Below are positions 27,480 to 36,284 of a stretch of DNA of 64,000 nucleotides, piece after piece. This DNA comes from a bacterium (GTDB taxonomy: Bacteria; Desulfobacterota; Binatia; DP-6), in assembly GCA_026129405.1 (NCBI GenBank), contig JAHCID010000009.1, forward strand, positions 1 to 64,000. Direction: 5' to 3'. Below the pieces are notes generated by a model, which was not told the DNA's origin, did no database searches, and saw only the letters and a list, made by a program, of their open reading frames with translations. Positions within the stretch are counted from its first letter, which is position 1; each line of letters starts with the position of its first letter. The position numbers and the translations under genes are program-made.

Positions 27480-29357
27480 TCACTCGAGGTAGCCGAGCGC
27501 GCGCAGCCGCTCGGCCACCTGCGGATCGCCCCCCGCGCGCACCGGCGACGCCTGCAGCGTCGACTCCTGCCAGAACGCCAACGCATCGACGAGCGCGCTC
27601 CCATCGGCGGAGCGATCGACCCGCTCCGCGGGATCGCTCGGCAGGTGGAACAGCTCGGCGCCGTCCCCGTTCGCGAACCGGATCAGCTTCCACTCCGGGG
27701 TGCGCGCCGCGACCAGGGCGGCCCCAGTGCCGTCCGCGCGGCGGCCGAATCGGGTCTCGGCGAAGGCGATGCCGGGCTCCGCGTCGGGCGGATTCAGGAG
27801 ATCGTGGCCCGGCAGGTCGTCCGGCGTCGCCGTGCCGACGAGCGCCGCGACGGTGGGCAGCACGTCGACGCCGCCGACCTGGCGTTCGGAGCGGCCCGGG
27901 GCGACGCCGGGACCGCTCACGATCAGCGGCACCCGGATCGACTCGTCGTAGAGGTGTGAGCCGTGGCCGACCCAGCCGTGCTCGAACAGCTCCTCGCCGT
28001 GGTCCGCGGTGACGAGAACGACGGTCCTGTCGTCGAGCCCGAGCCCGGCGAGCTCGGCGAGGAGGCGTGCGAGCTCGTCGTCCCACGCGACGACGTCGGC
28101 ACGATAGAGGTCGTGCAGGTGCCCGACCTCGACGGGCGTGAGCGGCGCGCCGGTCCGCCGCAGGTTGCGGCGGATGCGCGGCGGATCGCCGGCCGCAACC
28201 TGCGGACGGACGCCGGCCGGCGTCGCCGGCCGCGCGCCCACGTCGCCGTACGGACCGTGCACGTCCATGTAGTGGAGGTACGCGACGAAGCGCCAGGCGC
28301 GGTGATCGGCCGCCCACTCGAGGAAGGCGTCGTTGACGGCGCGCGCGCGCGCCCAGCGGACGTCGTCCTCGGCCGCCGCCAGCTCGTGGAAGGTCTCGAA
28401 GCCGCGGCCGAGGTTGGTGCCGCGCGCGACCGCCGGGTTCGTCGACACGCCGAAGGTGGTGACGCCCGCGTCCTGGGCCAGTTCCGCGAAGGTCGGGATG
28501 CCGTGCGCGAGCACCGCCCAGTCGGCGCCCGGCGGGACGTCCGCCGGCACGCCCCATTGCTCCGAGCCGCCGAGGACGCCGTGCGACGCCGGGTGGAGGC
28601 CGGTCAGGATCGACGCGACCGAGGGCATCGTCCACGGCGCGGCCGCGAGGGCGTGCTCGAAGACGAGGCCGCGCCGGGCCAGGGCGTCGAGCGCCGGCGT
28701 CGGGCTCGGCGAGGCCCCGTAGGCGCCGAGCACGTCGGCCCGCAGCGTGTCGACGAGCAGGACGAGCACGTTCGGCGCGTCCGGATGCGCCGCGACGCGC
28801 GGCCGCTCCACGCGCCGCACGAGGCGCAGGCCGCTCCAGCCCACGGGACGGTCCGCCGCGCCGTCGACCTCGAGCCGCAGCCGGACCTGCTGCCCGGCGA
28901 AGGCGCCGAGATCGGCCTCCACCTCGACCCAGCGCCCCTCCGCCGCCCGCCGGCGCGGGTCGAGCGTCGCTTCCCAGGCGACCTCGTCGCCGACGAGCAC
29001 CCGGAAATCCACCGGCTCGACGCGCTCGCGCTCGACGCCCGCCCCCTCGATCCCGACCGCGCCGCGCAGCACGCCGCCGGCCGGTATCTCGAGCGCGAGC
29101 TCGGCCGCGGCCGGCGGCTGCGCCACGAGGGCGAGACGGCGGCCGCCGCGGCCGTCGACGAAGGGCACCGGCTCGAGCACGTCGAGCTGCATGCTGGTCC
29201 CGGGCGGTGCCGCCTCCAGCTCCCAGACGACGCGCTCGAGCACGACCGGCCCGGGGTCGCCGGCAGGCCCCGGCGCCCACCGGAGCGCACCGGCCAGCGC
29301 CGCGAGGGCCACGAGCCCGAAGAGCCCGGCGAGCCAGCCTCGCCCCGCCCGACCCAT
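27480..29357 (-). CDS. Sulfatase-fold (alkaline phosphatase superfamily) enzyme lacking catalytic Cys
   Basis: This 625-aa membrane-anchored or exported protein has an N-terminal hydrophobic helix and a beta-rich domain of about 150 residues. The sulfatase catalytic domain starts at APNVLVLLVDTLRADVLG near residue 194, with metal Asp203, and TADHGEELFEHG and HGSHLYDESIRVP lie further on. The usual CxPSR formylglycine site reads TMPSV at Thr243, so the protein should not be a classical sulfatase. Thr-nucleophile members are phosphoester or phosphoethanolamine-type enzymes. The start ATG at 29357 overlaps the Kef gene stop by one base (TGATG). Confidence 0.85.
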   Translation of the reverse strand: MGRAGRGWLAGLFGLVALAALAGALRWAPGPAGDPGPVVLERVVWELEAAPPGTSMQLDVLEPVPFVDGRGGRRLALVAQPPAAAELALEIPAGGVLRGAVGIEGAGVERERVEPVDFRVLVGDEVAWEATLDPRRRAAEGRWVEVEADLGAFAGQQVRLRLEVDGAADRPVGWSGLRLVRRVERPRVAAHPDAPNVLVLLVDTLRADVLGAYGASPSPTPALDALARRGLVFEHALAAAPWTMPSVASILTGLHPASHGVLGGSEQWGVPADVPPGADWAVLAHGIPTFAELAQDAGVTTFGVSTNPAVARGTNLGRGFETFHELAAAEDDVRWARARAVNDAFLEWAADHRAWRFVAYLHYMDVHGPYGDVGARPATPAGVRPQVAAGDPPRIRRNLRRTGAPLTPVEVGHLHDLYRADVVAWDDELARLLAELAGLGLDDRTVVLVTADHGEELFEHGWVGHGSHLYDESIRVPLIVSGPGVAPGRSERQVGGVDVLPTVAALVGTATPDDLPGHDLLNPPDAEPGIAFAETRFGRRADGTGAALVAARTPEWKLIRFANGDGAELFHLPSDPAERVDRSADGSALVDALAFWQESTLQASPVRAGGDPQVAERLRALGYLE

Positions 29358-31204
29358 CACCGCTCGGAGCCCACCTCGGCGCCGTCGGGCGCCCCCATCG
29401 CGCGGGCGGTGGCGTCGCTGAGCGCGCGCGCCGCGCGCCGCGGGCGGGTGAGCGGCACCGGGGTGGGCTTGCCGGCGTTGCCGAGCACCAGCGCCGTCCC
29501 CGCCTGCAGGCCGCCCGCGACCTCGAGCTCGACCCGCTCCGCGTCGCGGGCCCGGATCTCGTCGGCGACCGCCGCGGCCTCGTCCTCGGGCACGCCCAGC
29601 ACCTGGAGCGCCTTCTCGCCGAACGCCATCGCCGACTCGAACGTCTCGCGCACGTAGTGGTCGATGCCGTGCTGGATCAGGTGCAGCGCATGCTCGCGGT
29701 CGTAGGCCCGGACGAGCAGCTGCGCCAGCGGGAACTCGGACTGGACCAGCTCGACGATCTTGTTCGCCGCCGCCTGGTCGTCGACGCACACGGCGATGGC
29801 GCGCGCCCGCCCCGCGCCCGAGGCGTGGAGCACGTCGAGCCGCGTGCCGTCGCCGTAGTAGACCTGGAAGCCGAAGCCGGCGGCGTTGCGGATCATGTCG
29901 ATGTCGGTGTCGATGATGGAGACGTTGTATCCGCGCGCCAGCAGGGATTGGCTCGCCACCTGCCCGAAGCGGCCGAATCCGATCATGAGGACGCACCCGT
30001 CGAGCCCGAACGGCACGGCGACGCCTTCGAGCGACGCGGGCTCCGCGGGCTCGAACCAGCGCAGCGCGAGCACGAGGACCGGCGTCAGCGCCATCGAGAC
30101 GATCACCGTCGTGGTGAGAACGGCGTTCGTCTCCTGGACGAAGAGGCCCACGCCGGCCGCCGCGCTGTAGAGTACGAACGCGAACTCGCCGCCCTGGGCG
30201 AGGAGCGCTGCGCGATGCAGGCCGTCGGCGTGCGACGACCCCGAGAGGCGCGCGACGACGTAGATCGTCGCCGCCTTGGCTCCCATGAACGCGACCACGC
30301 CGAGCACGATCGTCGGCCAGGCGCGCATGACGACGCCGACGTCGAGCGCCATGCCCACGGCCAGGAAGAAGAGCCCGAGGAGGATGCCGCGGAACGGCTC
30401 GATGTCGGCTTCGAGTTGGTGACGGAAGGTCGACTCCGACAGCAGCACGCCCGCGAGGAACGCGCCCATCGCCATCGACAGCCCGCCGAGCTGCATGAGC
30501 AGCGCCGCTCCGAGGACGACGAGCAGCGCCGCCGCCGTCATGACCTCGCGCGCGTGCGCCGCCGCGAGCAGGCGGAAGAACGGGTTCAGGAACCAGCGTC
30601 CGGCCGCGACCAGCGCGAGGATCGAGGCGAGGCCGATCAGCACGCCCTCGAGCCGCGACGAGCCGACCTCGGTCCCCCCGGGTGCGAGGAAGGCCACGAG
30701 CGCCAGCAGCGGAACGATCGCGAGGTCTTCGAGCAGCAGGATCGACACCACCTGCTGCCCCCGCGACGACGCCGTCTCGCCGCGCTCGTCGAGGAGCTGC
30801 ATCACGATCGCCGTCGACGACAGCGTGAAGCCCATGGCGGCGATGAACGCGACCACCGGCGTCATGCCGAGCGCCACGCCCACGCCGGTGACCATGCCGC
30901 CGCAGGCGAGCACCTGCGCCACGCCCAGCCCGAAGATCTGGGCGCGCAGCTTCCACAATCGCGACGGCTGCATCTCGAGCCCGATCACGAAGAGGAACAT
31001 GACGACGCCCAGCTCGGCGGTGTGCAGGATCGCCTGCGGGTCGGTGAACAACCCGAGCCCGTAGGGCCCGATGGCGAGTCCGGCAGCGAGATAGCCCAGC
31101 ACCGAGCCGAGCCCGGCGCGCTTGAAGACGGTGACGGCGGCGACGCCGGCGCCGAGCAGTGCGACGACCTGTCCGAGCTCCACGCCGTGGGATTCGGCGG
31201 CCAC
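29357..31204 (-). CDS. Kef-type cation:proton antiporter with TrkA-N domain
   Basis: This 615-aa protein has about 12 transmembrane helices of the CPA2 monovalent cation:H+ antiporter family (VIGLEMQPSRLW, GFTLSSTAIVMQLL, LLEDLAIVPLLALVAF, LGLFFLAVGMALD). A cytosolic TrkA-N nucleotide-binding domain follows, with GFGRFGQVASQ near residue 400 and IIDTDIDMI. KefB/KefC proteins are glutathione-gated K+ efflux systems, and the next gene is a glutathione transferase-like protein, which fits. GTG 31204 lies 2 nt after the GST stop and is preferred because the hydrophobic helix begins soon after. Confidence 0.9.
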   Translation of the reverse strand: MAAESHGVELGQVVALLGAGVAAVTVFKRAGLGSVLGYLAAGLAIGPYGLGLFTDPQAILHTAELGVVMFLFVIGLEMQPSRLWKLRAQIFGLGVAQVLACGGMVTGVGVALGMTPVVAFIAAMGFTLSSTAIVMQLLDERGETASSRGQQVVSILLLEDLAIVPLLALVAFLAPGGTEVGSSRLEGVLIGLASILALVAAGRWFLNPFFRLLAAAHAREVMTAAALLVVLGAALLMQLGGLSMAMGAFLAGVLLSESTFRHQLEADIEPFRGILLGLFFLAVGMALDVGVVMRAWPTIVLGVVAFMGAKAATIYVVARLSGSSHADGLHRAALLAQGGEFAFVLYSAAAGVGLFVQETNAVLTTTVIVSMALTPVLVLALRWFEPAEPASLEGVAVPFGLDGCVLMIGFGRFGQVASQSLLARGYNVSIIDTDIDMIRNAAGFGFQVYYGDGTRLDVLHASGAGRARAIAVCVDDQAAANKIVELVQSEFPLAQLLVRAYDREHALHLIQHGIDHYVRETFESAMAFGEKALQVLGVPEDEAAAVADEIRARDAERVELEVAGGLQAGTALVLGNAGKPTPVPLTRPRRAARALSDATARAMGAPDGAEVGSER

Positions 31205-31206
31205 GA

Positions 31207-31809
31207 CTAACCCTGCGTGATGGGGATGTGCTTCGGCTGCGCCGCGACCCGTGACAGCCATGCCCGCACCGCGCGGTAGGGCGCGAGGTCGAAGCCGCCC
31301 TCCCCGGCCACGTGCGTGTAGGCGTAGAGCGCGACGTCGGCGATCGTGTAGCGCTCGCCGACGAAGAACGTTCGCGACCCGAGGTGCTGCTCCATCACCG
31401 CCAGCGCCGCATGGCCCGCCTTCTCCTTGCCGGGCAGCAGGCGGGCACGCTCCTCGTCGACGTGCGTGTGCTTCCAGAAACGCACCGTCGCGATGTTCGG
31501 CTCGTGGCTGTACTGCTCGAAGAACATCCACTGGAGCACCTGCGCGTGCGCCAGACGGCCGTTGGGGAGGAGCGGCGTGCCCTCCGCGAAGTACCAGCAG
31601 ATGGCGTTCGACTCGGCGAGGAACGTGCCGTCCTCGAGCTCGACGGTCGGAATGCGCCCGTTCGGGTTCTTCGCCAGAAACTCCGGCGTCCGGGTCGCGC
31701 CCTGCGTGATGTCGAGCTCGACCCGCTGGAAGGGGATCCCGAGCTGGCCGAGGACGAGCCGGACTTTGTAGCCGTTGCCGGATTCCAGGTAGTCGTAGAG
31801 ACGAACCAT
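31207..31809 (-). CDS. Glutathione S-transferase family protein
   Basis: This 200-aa protein has an N-terminal thioredoxin-like domain (VRLYDYLESGNGYKVRLVLG and NGRIPTVELEDGTFLAESNAI, with the cis-Pro and the E-S glutathione contacts). An all-helical C-terminal domain ending in LSRVAAQPKHIP follows. Members conjugate glutathione to electrophiles. In this operon it precedes a Kef-type antiporter, which is classically regulated by glutathione adducts, so a detoxification/K+ efflux response is a reasonable guess. ATG 31809 begins the fold directly. Confidence 0.9.
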   Translation of the reverse strand: MVRLYDYLESGNGYKVRLVLGQLGIPFQRVELDITQGATRTPEFLAKNPNGRIPTVELEDGTFLAESNAICWYFAEGTPLLPNGRLAHAQVLQWMFFEQYSHEPNIATVRFWKHTHVDEERARLLPGKEKAGHAALAVMEQHLGSRTFFVGERYTIADVALYAYTHVAGEGGFDLAPYRAVRAWLSRVAAQPKHIPITQG

Positions 31810-31840
31810 GCGCCCGCTGTAGCACGCATGCGGGGACGGC

Positions 31841-32269
31841 TCACTCGTAACGGATCAGCGTCCCGCGCAGCTCCGCCTGCTCCTCGGTCGAGGTCGTGGT
31901 GGTCTCGGTGTAGGTCCCCTTCGATTTCTTGCCCTGCTTCTTCCACTGCTCCTGGCCGCTGGTCTGCTGGGTGGCCGCGACCTCGCGCGTCGACATGGAG
32001 CCCACGATCATGCCGTTGGCGCCGCGCCGCCGCGCCTCCTCCATGAGCTTCTGCTGGAGCTGCTGGCCGGTGCTCTGGAACGGAAGAACCTCCATCTGGG
32101 CCGTCACCTCGCCCATCACGGTGTAGGGGCGCTTCACGTCGTCGGGCGAGAAGTAGAGATCGACCGCGGACGTCGGTGTGTAGCTCTGCCCGACGTAGTC
32201 GACCGACACGCATCCCGACAGCACCACGAATGCCGCCGCCAGCGCGGCGCCGAAGCTTCGACCAGCCAT
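31841..32269 (-). CDS. Small lipoprotein of unknown function
   Basis: This 142-aa protein has a lipobox (VVLSGC, Cys20) and a mature part with a TSAVDLYFSPDDV segment and a Gln/Lys/Thr-rich C-terminus (TSGQEQWKKQGKKSKG). The SSMSTREV segment suggests a compact alpha/beta lipoprotein. No family is recognised with confidence. ATG 32269 has GGGAGGGCAGG upstream. It lies downstream of, and on the same strand as, nothing obvious: the next gene upstream is divergent. Outer-membrane location is inferred from the signal only. Confidence 0.6.
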   Translation of the reverse strand: MAGRSFGAALAAAFVVLSGCVSVDYVGQSYTPTSAVDLYFSPDDVKRPYTVMGEVTAQMEVLPFQSTGQQLQQKLMEEARRRGANGMIVGSMSTREVAATQQTSGQEQWKKQGKKSKGTYTETTTTSTEEQAELRGTLIRYE

Positions 32270-32564
32270 CCTGCCCTCCCGTCGCGGCGGGCCGAGTATC
32301 AGAGGCCGCGGGACGGGGACAACCCCGGCCGGCTCGGGCACCGGCAGCGCGCGCCGCCTCGCGTCGGCACCACGATGCCGAGGCCGCACGGACGGCCGCC
32401 GAGCGGCTCGCGGCGTCCAAAGGAAAGAAAGGACGCGACGCGGCACGGCCGGCGCGAGCGCCGGGAACGCGCCGCAGCCGTTACGGATGCGACGCGGCGC
32501 CGCCCATCCGCGCCCGTCTCGCAACCGCCCGCGGCCGGCATGCGCTTTGCTCGATCCACCTGCC

Positions 32565-32906
32565 ATGGACGTCGAACCCGGACGGTGGCTGCGCCTGAAC
32601 CCCGACAACATCGCCGGCCTCCCGGAGGACGCCGGGGTCTTCGAGATCGCCAACCTGGTCCGCAACGTCCTCTACATCGGGCGCGGCGACGGCAGCCTGC
32701 GCCGCCGCTTCACCGAGATGGGTCACCTGCCCGTCCACCTCCCGGCCAGCACCGGCGGCTACTTTTTCCGCTTCATGCTCACCGCCGAGGAACAGCAGGA
32801 GATGGACCGGCGGGTCGAGGCGTACCGGGCGCGGCACGCCGGCCGCGCGCCGCTCGGCAACATGGGCGGCCGGCCTCTGCGCCTCGCCGCACGCCGCGCG
32901 GCCTGA
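32565..32906 (+). CDS. Small GIY-YIG-like protein
   Basis: This 113-aa protein has segment GVFEIANLVRNVLYIGRG (GIY as GVF, YIG as YIG) near residue 23, followed by an Arg-rich helix (SLRRRF) that could supply the catalytic Arg. A C-terminal glutamate-bearing helix ends in LGN. This is the core of a stand-alone GIY-YIG nuclease domain, reduced to about 85 residues. No partner domain or mobile element is nearby. ATG 32565 was chosen since the upstream open frame is Arg/Pro-rich. Function is unknown. Confidence 0.6.
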   Translation: MDVEPGRWLRLNPDNIAGLPEDAGVFEIANLVRNVLYIGRGDGSLRRRFTEMGHLPVHLPASTGGYFFRFMLTAEEQQEMDRRVEAYRARHAGRAPLGNMGGRPLRLAARRAA

Positions 32907-33005
32907 TTCGCGCCCCGCACCCCACCGCGCCGAGCGTCGGCTTTCCGACACGCGCGGGACGTTCGTGTACGCCGTCCCATGCGCCCGCGAGTCGGGCGTC
33001 GTAGG

Positions 33006-33995
33006 CTACCGCACCCGCGCTGCGATCGCGTCGAGCGCCGCCGCTTCGACGTCCTCGTAGAGCGCCGCTGCGCCGTCCGGGCTCGCGGCGGCGGTCATCT
33101 CGTCGAGGATCGCGACGCCGAACGCGCCGTAGCGCTCGGCGATCGCGCGGCGCAGGAAGTGGCGCTCCTGGCGGCGCTGGCCGTCGCGGGTCTGGTGCGG
33201 CGTCTCGCGGCGGAGCCAGTCCGTCAGCTCGGGGACGCCGGCGCCGCTGACGGCGCTCGTCAGGAAGACGGGCAGCGGCGCGCCGTCGGCGCCGATGCGC
33301 GCGCACTCGAGCGCCGTGCGCAGCTCGTGCGCGCTGCGGCGCGCGAGCGCAGCCTCGTCGCACTTGTTGATGACGAAGGCGTCCGGCACCTCCATCACGC
33401 CGGCCTTGAGGAACTGCACGTGGTCGCCGCCGAGCGGCTGGAGCACGAGCAGCGTGCGGTCGGCGAGCGCGCTGATCTCGATCTCGCTCTGCCCGATGCC
33501 GACCGTCTCCACGAACACGAAGTCGAAGAGATGGCGCAGGAGCCGGGAGACGGCGAAGGTCCGCCGCCCGACGCCGCCGAGATCGCCCTGCGTCGCCTGC
33601 GAGCGGAAGTAGATGCGCCGCTCGCCGACGGGAAAGCTCGTCCGCACCCGATCCCCGAGCAGCGCGCCGCCCGAGGTCGGGCTCGTGGGGTCGATCGCCA
33701 GCACGGCGACGCTCGCGGTGGGATCGGTGGCGAGCACCTCGAGCGCCACGCGGCCGATGAGCGACGACTTGCCCGCACCCGGCGTGCCGGTCACGCCGAT
33801 CACGCGGCCGCGACGCGGATACGTCTCGGCGTGGGCCGCGAGGTGGCGGAACAGCGCCGCCCGCCGCACGCGCGCGCCGGGGTGGTCCCGCTCGACGACG
33901 GAGATCAGGCGCGCGAGCGGGTGCTTCTCGAGCGCCGCCGCCCGGGCGAGGAGCGCCCGGGTCGGCTCGTCGAGCGCCGCGGGCACCTCAGGCAC
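33006..33995 (-). CDS. meaB: MeaB-type GTPase chaperone for ethylmalonyl-CoA-type mutase
   Basis: This 329-aa G3E-family P-loop GTPase shows the Walker A motif GVTGTPGAGKSSL near residue 65. LAIDPTSPTSGGALLGDR lies near 98, ETVGIGQSE (Walker B/switch) near 150 and NKCD (guanine specificity) near 195. MeaB proteins gate cobalamin loading and protect B12 mutases from inactivation. The start ATG at 33995 overlaps the end of the mutase gene by 8 nt, so both are co-translated. A second MeaB gene lies at 37,746 beside another mutase, arguing that each is dedicated to its neighbour. Confidence 0.9.
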   Translation of the reverse strand: MPEVPAALDEPTRALLARAAALEKHPLARLISVVERDHPGARVRRAALFRHLAAHAETYPRRGRVIGVTGTPGAGKSSLIGRVALEVLATDPTASVAVLAIDPTSPTSGGALLGDRVRTSFPVGERRIYFRSQATQGDLGGVGRRTFAVSRLLRHLFDFVFVETVGIGQSEIEISALADRTLLVLQPLGGDHVQFLKAGVMEVPDAFVINKCDEAALARRSAHELRTALECARIGADGAPLPVFLTSAVSGAGVPELTDWLRRETPHQTRDGQRRQERHFLRRAIAERYGAFGVAILDEMTAAASPDGAAALYEDVEAAALDAIAARVR

Positions 33996-36027
33996 TGGCG
34001 ACGCGGGGCTCGGGCGCGTCGTGCGGGGCCCCGATCACGTCGAGGATGCGGTCCATGACGTCCATCAGGTCGAAGTCCCGCGGCGTGAAGATGGCGCGAA
34101 TGCCGAGCTCGCGCAGCGCCGGCATGTCGCCCTCGGGCACGATGCCGCCGAGGACGACCGGGATGGCGTCGCGCGCGCCCTGCGCCGCCAGCTCGTCGAG
34201 GACGAGCTTCGCGACCTCGAGATGCGAGCCCGACAGCACCGACAGCCCGAGCACGCTGGCGTCCTCCTCCACCGCCGACTGCACGATCTCGGCCGGGGTC
34301 ATGCGGATGCCGCCGTAGACGACGTCGAAGCCGGCGTGGCGGGCGGCGACCGCGATCATCTCGGAGCCGTTCGAGTGGCCGTCGAGGCCGGGCTTGCCGA
34401 CGACCAGCCGCGGACGCTGGCCATGCGCCCGGGCCCAGGCCTCGACCCGGGCGCGCACCGCCGCCACCCGCGGGGTCTCGAGGGCGAGGTGCTGCCCGTC
34501 GACGCCCGTGGCCGGCCGGTACTCGCCGAAGACGCTGCGCAGCGCCGCCGCCCACTCGCCCGTCGTGACCCGTGCCTTCGCGCAGGCGATCGACAGCGGC
34601 ATCAGGTTGGTGCCGGCGCGGGCGCCGTCGACCAGCGCCTTCAGCGCGGCGTCGACCTCGCCCTGGCTGCGGCGGCTCCTGGTCGCGCGCAGCATCTCGA
34701 GCGTCTCGGCCGCCGAGGCGGCGTCGACCCGGAAGATGCCGCCGTCGTCGCCGCCGAGGAGCGGTGACGGCAGGGCCTCGGTCCAGCGGTTGCGGCCGAC
34801 GATGAGGGTGTCGCCGGCGTTGATGCGCGCCAGCCGCTCGGCCTGGCTGCGGACCAGCGCCGACTTGAGGTAGCCGGATTCGACCGCCTCGAGCACGCCG
34901 CCCATCTCCGCGATGACCTTCATCTCGGCGCGGGCGGCCTCCTTGAGCGCCTCGACCTTCGCGGCCACCACCGGCGAGCCGTCGAAGAGGTCCGGGTATT
35001 CGAGCAGATCGGTCTCGTAGGCGAGGATCTGCTGCAGGCGCAGCGACCACTGCTGATCCCAGGGCCGCGGCAGGCTGAGGGCCTCGTTCCAGGTCGGCAG
35101 CTGTAGCGCGCGGCAGCGCGCCTTGCGCGACAGCGTGACGCCGAGGGCCTCGATGAGGATGCGCCAGGCGTTGTTCTCGGGCTGCTCCTCGGTGAGGCCG
35201 AGGGAGTTCACCTGCACGCCGTAGCGGAAGAGGCGGTACTTCGCCGTCTGCACGCGGTAGCGGTCGCGCGTGATCTCGTCCCATAGCTCGGCGAACGCCC
35301 GCATCTTGCACATCTCCTCCACGAACCGGATGCCGGCGTTCGTGAAGAAAGAGACGCGGCCGACGCACCGCTCGAAGTCGTCGTGCGAGAAGGTGCCGCG
35401 GGCCTCGATGGCGTCGAGCAGGGAGGCGGCGTTGGCGAGCGCGAAGGCCAGCTCCTGCGTCGGCGTCGCCCCGGCCTCCTGCAGGTGATACGAGCAGATG
35501 TTCGACGCGTTCCAGCGCGGGATCGCGTGCAGGCAGTACTCGTACATGTCGACGATGAGCCGCATCGACGGCTTCGGCGGGAAGATGTACGTGCCCCGCG
35601 CCAGGTACTCCTTCACGAGGTCGTTCTGGGTCGTGCCCTGGAGCGCCGTCGGCGACACGCCGCGCTGCTCGGCGAGGGCGACGTAGAGCGACAGCAGCCA
35701 CATGGCCGTCGCGTTGATGGTCATCGATGTGTTGATGGTCTCGATGGGGATGCCCTCGAACAGCAGCTCGAAGTCGTCGAGGCTGTTCACGGGCACGCCC
35801 ACCTTGCCGATCTCAGGCCCGGCCAGCCCGTGGTCGGAGCTGTAGCCGCACTGGGTGGGGAGATCGAAGGCGATCGAGAGGCCCGTCTGCCCGCGCGACA
35901 GGTTGTCGCGGTAGAGCGTGTTCGACGCGCGCACGTTGGTGTGGCCGGCGTAGGTGCGGAAGATCCACGGCGCGTCGCGGGTGGGACGGCCGTCCTTGTC
36001 GACGAGGAGATGGGCTGGGCGGGTCAT
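33988..36027 (-). CDS. ecm: Ethylmalonyl-CoA mutase-like B12 enzyme
   Basis: This 679-aa mutase has a substrate barrel starting at FRTYAGHTNVRASNTLYRDN near residue 23 and a C-terminal B12 domain. The latter carries GLDGHSNG (Asp and His of the base-off motif) near 560 and LSVLSGSH near 606. QGTTQNDLVKEY and EEQPENNAWR segments match ethylmalonyl-CoA mutase rather than methylmalonyl- or isobutyryl-CoA mutase, and the 679-aa length fits a single-polypeptide Ecm. It would convert ethylmalonyl-CoA to methylsuccinyl-CoA. ATG 36027 begins the conserved N-terminus. It is divergent from amt, with 257 nt between. Confidence 0.88.
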   Translation of the reverse strand: MTRPAHLLVDKDGRPTRDAPWIFRTYAGHTNVRASNTLYRDNLSRGQTGLSIAFDLPTQCGYSSDHGLAGPEIGKVGVPVNSLDDFELLFEGIPIETINTSMTINATAMWLLSLYVALAEQRGVSPTALQGTTQNDLVKEYLARGTYIFPPKPSMRLIVDMYEYCLHAIPRWNASNICSYHLQEAGATPTQELAFALANAASLLDAIEARGTFSHDDFERCVGRVSFFTNAGIRFVEEMCKMRAFAELWDEITRDRYRVQTAKYRLFRYGVQVNSLGLTEEQPENNAWRILIEALGVTLSRKARCRALQLPTWNEALSLPRPWDQQWSLRLQQILAYETDLLEYPDLFDGSPVVAAKVEALKEAARAEMKVIAEMGGVLEAVESGYLKSALVRSQAERLARINAGDTLIVGRNRWTEALPSPLLGGDDGGIFRVDAASAAETLEMLRATRSRRSQGEVDAALKALVDGARAGTNLMPLSIACAKARVTTGEWAAALRSVFGEYRPATGVDGQHLALETPRVAAVRARVEAWARAHGQRPRLVVGKPGLDGHSNGSEMIAVAARHAGFDVVYGGIRMTPAEIVQSAVEEDASVLGLSVLSGSHLEVAKLVLDELAAQGARDAIPVVLGGIVPEGDMPALRELGIRAIFTPRDFDLMDVMDRILDVIGAPHDAPEPRVASA

Positions 36028-36256
36028 GGGTCGCTCCCTCGGTGGCCGCCGGATGCGACCGTCCGGCGAGTCTACCCCTGACGCTACGGGTCATCCAAGC
36101 CGCGGGCGCGGTGCCCATCCGCTGAGCGGCTGCCTCCTTCGGCGGCAGCCCCGCGTCTGCGTTGCCGCCGCGTGCAGCGCAGGATCGCGCCCACGAATGC
36201 GCTGCCGACGTGGACGTTCGGCGCGATCGGGGCGGCACGCAGCCGCCATGACAGCT

Positions 36257-36272
36257 TGGCGCGTGACTTGCT
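36257..36272 (+). promoter_or_regulatory. Sigma-54-type -24/-12 promoter of amt
   Basis: TGGCGCG-TGAC-TTGCT: the -24 GG and -12 GC are separated by the canonical 10 bases. The predicted start of transcription would be about 36283, only 2 nt before the amt ATG at 36285, so the mRNA would be almost leaderless, and no Shine-Dalgarno is seen. Nitrogen-type control through sigma-54 is typical of amt genes. A near-identical element precedes glnB. Confidence 0.55.
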
Positions 36273-36284
36273 CACCCGGCCGGC

